Shown piece by piece: positions 1 to 5,140 of a DNA stretch of 5,140 bases (positions are counted from its first letter, which is position 1; each line of letters begins with the position of its first letter). Both the position numbers and the translations under genes were made by a program. Source of the stretch: a bacterium F11 (GTDB lineage: Bacteria; Elusimicrobiota; Elusimicrobia; F11); contig MSYE01000223.1 in NCBI GenBank assembly GCA_002176905.1, positions 1 to 5,140 of the forward strand, given 5' to 3'. The notes under the pieces were generated by a model, which had not been told where the DNA came from, searched no databases, and saw only the letters and a program-made list of their open reading frames with translations.

Positions 1-1
1 A

Positions 2-511
2 CATGGACAATTCCCCGGTATTCTCACCATCGCTGAAGAATCAACCGCCTGGCCTGGTGTTTCGAGACCGACTTATCTAGGGGGTTTGGGATTCAGCCTT
101 AAATGGAATATGGGATGGATGAACGATACGTTGGGATATTTTTCGAATGATCCCGTGTACCGAAAATGGAATCAAAACAAATTAACCTTCTCTCTTGTCT
201 ATGCTTTCTCCGAGAATTTTGCGCTCCCCATATCTCATGATGAGGTTGTCTATGGAAAACACTCGCTTCTTGAGAAAATGCCTGGTGATGATTGGAAAAA
301 GTTCGCCAACTTAAGGCTCTTCCTGGCCTATATGTATGCACACCCGGGCAAGAAACATCTCTTTATGGGATCGGATCTGGGACAGGGCCAAGAATGGAAT
401 TGCCTCGGATCCACCGATTGGCATCTTTTAAATTATGCCCCTCATGTTGGTATTCAGCGAACGGTTAAAGATCTCAACAGAGTTTATAAAGAGAATCCCC
501 CCCCTCTATGA
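2..511 (+). CDS. glgB: 1,4-alpha-glucan branching enzyme GlgB, internal part (5' end outside window, 3' end cut by frameshift)
   Basis: GlgB is a cytoplasmic GH13 enzyme that cuts alpha-1,4-glucan and re-attaches the piece as an alpha-1,6 branch. The frame is open from base 2 with no start, so the gene begins upstream. Residues 1-14 carry the conserved AEES motif with the general acid Glu (residue 12), followed by [25 protein letters not shown] at residues 78-82 carries the third catalytic Asp (residue 80). The 68-residue spacing between them equals that between E458 and D526 of E. coli GlgB as I recall them. The nucleophile Asp would lie upstream of the window. [13 protein letters not shown] and DWHLL are also typical. 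The frame ends at TGA 509-511, just after a C8 run, with ENPPPL; the family normally continues with about 110 more residues of C-terminal beta domain. Those residues are present in another frame (501-845). Identity is very secure; whether an intact protein is made is not. Confidence 0.93.
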   Translation, partial: HGQFPGILTIAEESTAWPGVSRPTYLGGLGFSLKWNMGWMNDTLGYFSNDPVYRKWNQNKLTFSLVYAFSENFALPISHDEVVYGKHSLLEKMPGDDWKKFANLRLFLAYMYAHPGKKHLFMGSDLGQGQEWNCLGSTDWHLLNYAPHVGIQRTVKDLNRVYKENPPPL

Positions 512-845
512 AGTCGATTTTGATAATTCTGGATTTGAATGGATCGATTTTTCCGATGTGGAATCGAATGTCATTAGCTTTCTACGATGGTCACAAGACA
601 AGCAACAACTGTGCGTTGCGGTTTTTAACATGACACCATTGCCACGAATAGGTTACCGGATCGGTGTTCCAAAACAGGGGTTCTATGAAGAAATTCTAAA
701 TACCGATGCCACGGATTACGGCGGAAGCGGAGTCGGTAATCTTGGCGGGGTTCAAACGGATACGATCACGTGGAACGGAAAACCTTACTCTGTGAACTTA
801 AGCCTACCACCTCTCGGTATGGTTCTATTCCGATTGAAAATTTAA
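435..845 (+). CDS. glgB: GlgB C-terminal beta-domain, displaced into another frame (continuation of the gene at 2-511)
   Basis: From about base 501 this frame encodes [45 protein letters not shown] and [13 protein letters not shown]. This is the C-terminal all-beta domain that ends GlgB proteins. It resumes exactly where the upstream frame stops, with no homologous residues lost. The part from the first ATG in this frame (435) to base 500 overlaps the upstream frame and does not look like GlgB (it reads [12 protein letters not shown]), so that ATG is probably not a genuine start and the fragment should be read as the tail of one broken gene. Removing one C from the run at 497-504 would give [11 protein letters not shown] and join both pieces into a normal GlgB ending at TAA 843-845. 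An isolated beta-domain would have no catalytic residues. The next gene, glgE, starts 26 bp downstream. Confidence 0.85.
   Translation: MPLMLVFSERLKISTEFIKRIPPLYEVDFDNSGFEWIDFSDVESNVISFLRWSQDKQQLCVAVFNMTPLPRIGYRIGVPKQGFYEEILNTDATDYGGSGVGNLGGVQTDTITWNGKPYSVNLSLPPLGMVLFRLKI
497..504 (+). repeat. C8 homopolymer at the glgB frame break
   Basis: Eight consecutive Cs sit exactly where GlgB homology moves from the frame of base 2 to the frame of base 501. With eight Cs the upstream frame reads ENPPPL and stops. With seven it reads [11 protein letters not shown] and stays open to 845. Poly-C runs of this length are known sites of replication slippage and of sequencing or assembly error. The sequence alone cannot tell these apart. 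Confidence 0.9.
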
Positions 846-854
846 ATTAAAGCT

Positions 855-858
855 GGAG
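855..858 (+). promoter_or_regulatory. probable ribosome binding site of glgE (GGAG)
   Basis: A GGAG core within TGGAGTG lies in the 26-bp gap after glgB. It is 13 nt before the ATG at 872 and 10 nt before an in-frame TTG at 869. The spacing is slightly better for the TTG, so the protein might begin one codon earlier; the difference is one residue. No promoter-like element is evident in this short gap, which fits co-transcription with glgB. Confidence 0.45.
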
Positions 859-871
859 TGTTTAATTATTG

Positions 872-2905
872 ATGCAAGACACGAAAAAACAAAAAACTGA
901 TATAAGAATTGAAGACTCCGGTATTTCTGTTAATGAAATTCTGTTAAAAACGGATATCCCGAATGAACTTTTTGCGCCTATTGTCATTGAAAATGTCGTT
1001 CCTCAAATAGACGGGGGAGCCTTTGCCGCAAAATGGTTTATAGGGGATCCTCTAACCATCCAAGCGGACATTTACAAGGATGGCCATGACTTCCTTGCCG
1101 CGAGCTTGAAATATAAAGAGAAAAGCCAACCCAATTGGAATGAAGTCCCGATGAACTTTCTTGTAAACGATCATTGGGAGGCTGTATTTACACCAGATCG
1201 AAATACCCGATATGACTATCAAATTGAGGCTTGGTTTGATCCGATTAAAACCTGGCTTAGTAATATAGAAAAGAAGGCCAAGTATTTCCCTCAAGTCGAT
1301 AGCGAAGTGGCAGAAGGCGTTTTGCTTTTGGGAAAACTTGAAAAACTCCTCCCTCTCGAAGATCAAAAACAGCTTTCCTATTGGGTCAAGAGACTGAAAA
1401 TGTCCGAAGGGATGAGTGATGAAGTTTTAAGAATCATTAAGACACCTGAATTTGAATCTGTGGTATTTTCAAAGCCACTTAAAACCTTCTCCGCGAACTC
1501 CCCACTCTTTCATCTTACCGTCGACAGAAAGCTGGCCCAATTTGGAACATGGTATGAGCTGTTTCCGCGCTCTCAAGGGACCTCCCCCGGGAAAAGTGGG
1601 ACCTTCAGAGATTGTATAAGACGGCTTCCCGATATCAAAAGAATGGGATTTAACGTTCTTTATCTTCCTCCCATCCATCCTATTGGGAAAACAAACCGTA
1701 AAGGACCGAATAACAGTTTAAAAGCCGACGAAAACGCCCCAGGATCTCCCTGGGCCATAGGAAATAAAGAGGGAGGGCATAAGGCCATTCACCCTGATCT
1801 CGGGACTCTGGAAGATTTCCGTGAATTTGTTCAGGCCGCGGCGGATTACAATATTGAGGTCGCTTTGGATTTTGCTCTCCAATGCTCCCCAGACCATCCC
1901 TATGTTAAAGAACACCCCGAATGGTTCTACCGGTTGCCAGATGGATCTATTCGCTATGCCGAGAATCCACCCAAAAAATACGAAGATATTTATCCCCTTG
2001 ATTTCATGTGTCAGGACAAAGAATCTCTCTGGAACGAAATGAAATCTATCGTAGACCATTGGATTGAACAAGGTGTAAAAATATTTCGCGTGGATAATCC
2101 TCACACCAAAACTTACCGGTTCTGGCAGTGGTTGATTCGAGAGGTTCAAAAAGACCATCCCGAGGTGATCTTTCTGGCAGAAGCCTTTACAAGGCCGAGG
2201 ATCATGGAGTTTTTGGCCAAGTGTGGCTATACCCAGTCTTATACCTACTTTACTTGGAGGAATACCAATTGGGAGCTACGCCAGTATTTGGAAGAGTTGA
2301 CTCAGACAGACAAACGGTACTATTTTCGCCCCAATTTCTTTGCAAATACGCCAGATATTCTGCCCTTTATCCTTCAAACGGGTGGCAAACCTGCTTTTAA
2401 AATGAGAGTGGTTTTGGCTGGGACTCTTTCACCCACTTATGGTATCTACAGTGGTTATGAATTTTGCGAAAATGCTCCGCTTAAAGAAGGGAAAGAAGAG
2501 TATTTAAATTCAGAAAAATTCGAAATCAAGGTTCGAGACTGGAATAAAGAAGGAAACATCAAGGACTATATTAGTCAACTTAATTACATTCGAAATGAAA
2601 ATGCCGCCCTGCAACAATTGTTAAACATCGAGTTTTACGACACAAAAAACGATAATCTCTTAGCGTATGGAAAATGGAACCATGATAAGTCAAATATTAT
2701 TGTAACCGTGGTCAATTTGGATCCGCACAACGTCCAGGAAGGGCATCTTCACCTTCCGCTATGGAAATTTGACATTAATGATTGGCAAACATATCAGATG
2801 AGAGACTTGCTAACCGGAGATAAGTTCAATTGGAAAGGCCAGTATAATTTTGTTCGTCTCAATCCCCACACAGGGCCAGCCCACATCTTTAAACTGCTGA
2901 AATAA
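872..2905 (+). CDS. glgE: alpha-1,4-glucan:maltose-1-phosphate maltosyltransferase GlgE
   Basis: GlgE transfers maltosyl units from alpha-maltose-1-phosphate to the non-reducing end of alpha-1,4-glucans in the cytoplasm. The product is 677 residues, close to the 675-700 of characterised GlgEs. After a charged N-terminus of about 45 residues comes the N domain (about 50-135: FAAKWFIGD, YKDGHDFL, YQIEAWFD). The GH13_3 barrel then starts near TWYELFPRS (226-234). Diagnostic motifs are LPPIHPIG, NKEGGHKAIHPDLGTLEDF, QCSPDHPYVKEHPEWF and YAENPPKKYEDIYPLDF. The catalytic set is complete: nucleophile Asp408 in RVDNPHTK, acid/base Glu437 in FLAEAFT (29 residues apart, as in Streptomyces D394/E423) and Asp495 in NTPDI. 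Asn365, Lys368, Tyr370 and Asn409 match residues I recall as contacting the phosphate of maltose-1-phosphate. A beta-sandwich C domain ends the protein. ATG 872 is chosen over TTG 869 by codon preference. It follows glgB by 26 bp, so it is probably in an operon with the branching enzyme. Confidence 0.95.
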   Translation: MQDTKKQKTDIRIEDSGISVNEILLKTDIPNELFAPIVIENVVPQIDGGAFAAKWFIGDPLTIQADIYKDGHDFLAASLKYKEKSQPNWNEVPMNFLVNDHWEAVFTPDRNTRYDYQIEAWFDPIKTWLSNIEKKAKYFPQVDSEVAEGVLLLGKLEKLLPLEDQKQLSYWVKRLKMSEGMSDEVLRIIKTPEFESVVFSKPLKTFSANSPLFHLTVDRKLAQFGTWYELFPRSQGTSPGKSGTFRDCIRRLPDIKRMGFNVLYLPPIHPIGKTNRKGPNNSLKADENAPGSPWAIGNKEGGHKAIHPDLGTLEDFREFVQAAADYNIEVALDFALQCSPDHPYVKEHPEWFYRLPDGSIRYAENPPKKYEDIYPLDFMCQDKESLWNEMKSIVDHWIEQGVKIFRVDNPHTKTYRFWQWLIREVQKDHPEVIFLAEAFTRPRIMEFLAKCGYTQSYTYFTWRNTNWELRQYLEELTQTDKRYYFRPNFFANTPDILPFILQTGGKPAFKMRVVLAGTLSPTYGIYSGYEFCENAPLKEGKEEYLNSEKFEIKVRDWNKEGNIKDYISQLNYIRNENAALQQLLNIEFYDTKNDNLLAYGKWNHDKSNIIVTVVNLDPHNVQEGHLHLPLWKFDINDWQTYQMRDLLTGDKFNWKGQYNFVRLNPHTGPAHIFKLLK

Positions 2906-2911
2906 CCTCTC

Positions 2912-3787
2912 TTAGTTGCCTGACGATTTTCCCAATAGCTCAATAGCCGGCGTCATCTTGACGTGGAGATCACGTTGTGGGAAGGGAATGGTGATGTCAT
3001 TTTCACGAAACGCCTTATCGATTGCAAAGTTAAGCTCGCTTCGAGCCTTCAGGCGAATATCCGGTTGTTTGAGCCAGGCATAGAGCTTGAAATTAAGGGA
3101 AGAATCTCCGAACTCAAGAAAAAAGACATAGGGCGCAGGATCTTTTAATACGAGAGGATGTTTATCCGCCACTTCCAATAAGACTTGTTTCACTTTTTCA
3201 ACATCTGATCCATAGGCCACACCGATGGGTACTTGCAACCGGACCTTGGGGTCCCCATGGGACCAGTTTGTGACTTGGTTTTCTATAAACTTTGAATTGG
3301 GGACCATGACCGCAACATTATCGAATGTTTTAACCAAAGTGGAGCGCATATTGATTTTTTCAACAACCCCCATGACAGGGCCATCGGCCTCTTCAACCGT
3401 CACAAATTCTCCGACACTAATGGGCCTTTCCAAAAGGAGAATCAATCCGGAAACAAAATTTGACGTGATGTTTTGAAGGCCAAATCCAATACCGACACTT
3501 AAAAATCCCATCACAAAAGCCAGACTGGCCAAGTTAAGGCCAATTGTTTGCGTTGCAAAAATAAATCCAAAAACCAGGATTGTGTAGTGAATAATGCGTC
3601 TAAGTGCGTAACTGACACCCTCATTTAGGCCAATCATTTTGGACAAGCGAGCGGATAGCACCCTCTGCAGGAGCCAGGATAAAACAAAAGATCCAAAAAG
3701 GATGGCCAATCCGGCAATTAAACCGGCTAAGGTTACCGGTGTTTTACTGATATAAAATATGGGTTTACTGAATTCCGGTGGTAACAT
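2912..3787 (-). CDS. MscS-family small-conductance mechanosensitive channel
   Basis: This 291-residue inner-membrane protein belongs to the MscS family, whose members form heptameric channels that open under membrane tension and release solutes on hypo-osmotic shock. Hydrophobic segments lie at about 18-40 (TM1), 65-83 (TM2) and 86-120. The last is the pore-lining TM3 with the family signature GIGFGLQNITSNFVSGLIL, followed by ERPISVGEFV. A beta domain follows (about 125-185), with VPNSKFIENQVTNWS (162-176). The alpha/beta cage domain ends with the typical FPQRDLHV (269-276). The length is close to that of E. coli MscS (286), so this is the small type without the long periplasmic N-terminus of MscK. 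It starts at ATG 3785-3787, 12 nt after the tamB stop, with no convincing Shine-Dalgarno in the gap, so translation may be coupled to tamB. Its stop is 6 bp from that of the convergent glgE. Family assignment is firm; gating and ion preference cannot be read from sequence. Confidence 0.95.
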   Translation of the reverse strand: MLPPEFSKPIFYISKTPVTLAGLIAGLAILFGSFVLSWLLQRVLSARLSKMIGLNEGVSYALRRIIHYTILVFGFIFATQTIGLNLASLAFVMGFLSVGIGFGLQNITSNFVSGLILLLERPISVGEFVTVEEADGPVMGVVEKINMRSTLVKTFDNVAVMVPNSKFIENQVTNWSHGDPKVRLQVPIGVAYGSDVEKVKQVLLEVADKHPLVLKDPAPYVFFLEFGDSSLNFKLYAWLKQPDIRLKARSELNFAIDKAFRENDITIPFPQRDLHVKMTPAIELLGKSSGN

Positions 3788-3799
3788 AATCTTATTCTA

Positions 3800-5140
3800 T
3801 TATTTGATGCCGTATTTAAAAAGGAGGTCAATGATATACCTCCCATCACTGGAGGTCCGGCCTTCCAAACCCCATAAGGGGGAGAGGGTATATTGAGCAT
3901 TCACCTGCCGTTGACCCTTGGGTCCCACTGTCTGATCGTAAGCCACATATAGATTTGGCCGGACATATCGACCAACGGTCAACCTGGCTTCATCCTGATT
4001 TTTGACTCGCAACCTTAGAACATCAACTTTTATCGTTTTCTTAATTTTATCTTCCACTTTTTTTAGCCCAAAATGACCGATCAAGGCTTCAACCGCTTCT
4101 CTCTTACTACGATTTCTCTCACCCTGAAGTTCGTGCATGGGTTTTCCGGTAACCAAAACAGAAAGAATATCACGCTCATCCATAGGTGGGTCAGAACTAA
4201 TAATCAGTTCGGGCTGAAGGAGGGTCCCCGTGATTTTTATATAGATTTTAATTCGGCTATCTGGATCGGTATAGAGTCCCTTTGCATTGATATGCGGATC
4301 GAGCTCTCGCCCCCCAGGAAAATGTAGTTTTCCTTCCTGAATTTTAAAGATCCAGCCATAGAAAACATAATCTCCTCGAATAACCTCAATGTCCCCAATA
4401 ACCGATGCATGCTCGTTTTTTCTCTTCTTGATAAATAAGATTCCTTTGTTTTCGATTGCCGTACTACCATCCTTAAACCATGCTCTTTTGTCGAATTGGA
4501 TCTTTAAATCGACAGAATGTGAGCCAGGAGGTTCCATTGGTTTTTCAACCACTGTGCCATTTCCATTTTTTCCTTTTTTCTTTGGCGGAACAAAGTCTGC
4601 TTGAAGAATATTTATCTCACCAACCAAATCCAATGAATCCCAGGTCCCTTTACATTCCATCAATAGATCGGTTGTTCCTGAAAGTCCCTCTGCCATCTCA
4701 AACCATAAGTTATTGGCTTTTAACTCAAGATCAGGTCCTGAAATATTCACAGCTCCTGTTAACTGGATATTATTTGGCTTTTGTGTATCTTTCTTTTTTA
4801 TCTTCTTTTTTCTTTTCTCTTTTTTCTTTTGTTCATATTTTGATAAAGAAATACCGATTCCTTTAGAGATAAGAATTCGCGATTGATCTCCAATAAAATC
4901 CATTTTGATATCTTTGATTCCAATTCCTTCCCTGCGAAGAGTTAATTGAGAACCAGTTAAGTGGATTTTTCCTTCAGAATCAAATTTCCCATCCGCATAT
5001 TGCACCATGATGTCGCCATTTAAAATCGCATTATCAACCTCTATTTGGGGAGGGGAAATTATTTGAGCAATAGGAGTCAAATCGTAATGCCAGGCTTCAA
5101 TCTGACCTCGGAAATCTGGGAGTTTCTTATGTGATAGGGT
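3800..5140 (-). CDS. tamB: TamB-family translocation/assembly protein (DUF490), C-terminal part; 5' end outside window
   Basis: TamB/AsmA-like proteins are long beta-rich, inner-membrane-anchored proteins that bridge the periplasm. They help outer-membrane protein assembly with TamA and anterograde phospholipid transport. The window holds the last 446 codons. The frame is open through base 5140 on this strand with no credible start, and full-length TamB is commonly over 1000 residues. Repeating amphipathic beta patterns typical of the family occur throughout, for example LTGAVNISGPDLELKANNLW and WDSLDLVGEINI. The C-terminal domain is the clearest part: GDYVFYGWIFKIQEGKLHFPGG, then IKITGTLLQPELIISSDPPM, DERDILSVLVTGKP, RYVRPNLYVAYDQ and the terminal GLEGRTSSDGRYIIDLLFKYGIK pattern (read in overlapping short pieces). 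Two hydrophilic insertions are odd: a lysine-rich stretch at fragment residues 101-118 and a Lys/Gly/Pro linker at about 185-208. The MscS gene follows after 12 bp. The specific name tamB is by family; other AsmA-like paralogues are possible but less likely given this C-terminus. Confidence 0.88.
   Translation of the reverse strand, partial: TLSHKKLPDFRGQIEAWHYDLTPIAQIISPPQIEVDNAILNGDIMVQYADGKFDSEGKIHLTGSQLTLRREGIGIKDIKMDFIGDQSRILISKGIGISLSKYEQKKKEKRKKKIKKKDTQKPNNIQLTGAVNISGPDLELKANNLWFEMAEGLSGTTDLLMECKGTWDSLDLVGEINILQADFVPPKKKGKNGNGTVVEKPMEPPGSHSVDLKIQFDKRAWFKDGSTAIENKGILFIKKRKNEHASVIGDIEVIRGDYVFYGWIFKIQEGKLHFPGGRELDPHINAKGLYTDPDSRIKIYIKITGTLLQPELIISSDPPMDERDILSVLVTGKPMHELQGERNRSKREAVEALIGHFGLKKVEDKIKKTIKVDVLRLRVKNQDEARLTVGRYVRPNLYVAYDQTVGPKGQRQVNAQYTLSPLWGLEGRTSSDGRYIIDLLFKYGIK
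4787..4840 (-). other. low-complexity lysine-rich segment within tamB
   Basis: On the minus strand these 18 codons encode a polybasic stretch, KYEQKKKEKRKKKIKKKD, made mostly of AAA/AAG codons. On the plus strand it appears as a nearly pure pyrimidine tract (4788-4830, interrupted once at 4800). It lies between two regular beta-strand blocks of TamB and resembles a loop insertion. The frame stays open on both sides, so the tract has not caused a frameshift here. Confidence 0.8.

Noticed and set aside
435..500. Possible programmed alternative start at ATG 435 producing a separate small protein from the glgB tail.
   Set aside because: The residues before base 501 are out of frame with GlgB and look random, and no convincing ribosome binding site precedes this ATG. 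A one-base indel explains the pattern more simply.
1718..2158. Minus-strand open frame of 146 codons opposite glgE.
   Set aside because: It lies entirely antisense to the most conserved part of the GlgE catalytic domain and shows no protein-family features.
2951..2963. Small inverted repeat CGTCA-TCT-TGACG near the glgE/mscS junction, considered as a terminator.
   Set aside because: It has only a 5-bp stem and no T run, and it lies inside the mscS coding end; too weak to call.
3821..3896. Strong Shine-Dalgarno-like AAGGAGGT followed by ATG 3831 on the plus strand, opening a short frame of about 21 codons.
   Set aside because: It is antisense to the Asp-Leu-Leu codons at the TamB C-terminus, the spacing to the ATG is too short (about 3 nt), and the peptide has no recognisable character.
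4480..4866. Plus-strand open frame of 128 codons rich in Phe, Leu and Ser, resembling a membrane protein.
   Set aside because: It is the antisense shadow of the lysine-rich part of tamB: Lys codons read backwards give Phe/Leu. The minus-strand frame has clear family homology.

Overview
The window reads as an ordinary chromosomal segment from a diderm (Gram-negative-type) bacterium with moderately A+T-leaning DNA. TamB, an outer-membrane biogenesis protein, supports a two-membrane envelope. GlgB and GlgE indicate cytoplasmic alpha-glucan synthesis. The sequence does not fix a genus. The combination of GlgE with TamB and the moderate base composition argue against an actinobacterium, where GlgE is best studied; a proteobacterial, Nitrospirota-like or Nitrospinota-like lineage is only a guess.

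Layout. Bases 2-845 (+) hold the 3' part of glgB, the alpha-1,4-glucan branching enzyme. Its 5' part lies outside the window. The reading frame is broken at a run of eight Cs (497-504), so the coding information is split between two frames (2-511 and 501-845). Bases 872-2905 (+) hold a complete glgE (alpha-1,4-glucan:maltose-1-phosphate maltosyltransferase), 26 bp downstream and probably in the same operon. Six bases further on lies the convergent end of a minus-strand pair. This pair is an MscS-family mechanosensitive channel (2912-3787) preceded by the C-terminal part of a tamB-family gene (3800-5140, running off the right edge), with 12 bp between them.

How the genes work together. GlgE extends alpha-1,4-glucan chains using maltose-1-phosphate, and GlgB adds alpha-1,6 branches. 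Together they are the last two steps of the trehalose/maltose-1-phosphate (GlgE) route to glycogen-like glucan. The enzymes that make maltose-1-phosphate (TreS/Mak-Pep2 or GlgC/GlgM) are not in the window. The minus-strand pair is an envelope unit: a periplasm-spanning lipid-transfer/assembly protein and an inner-membrane channel.

There are no RNA genes, insertion sequences, CRISPR arrays or attachment sites that I can support, and no gene-free stretch longer than about 30 bp. I found no previously undescribed system. The item most worth checking is the one-base frame break in glgB at the C8 homopolymer. It could be a sequencing or assembly error, a decaying gene, or a slippage-prone switch.
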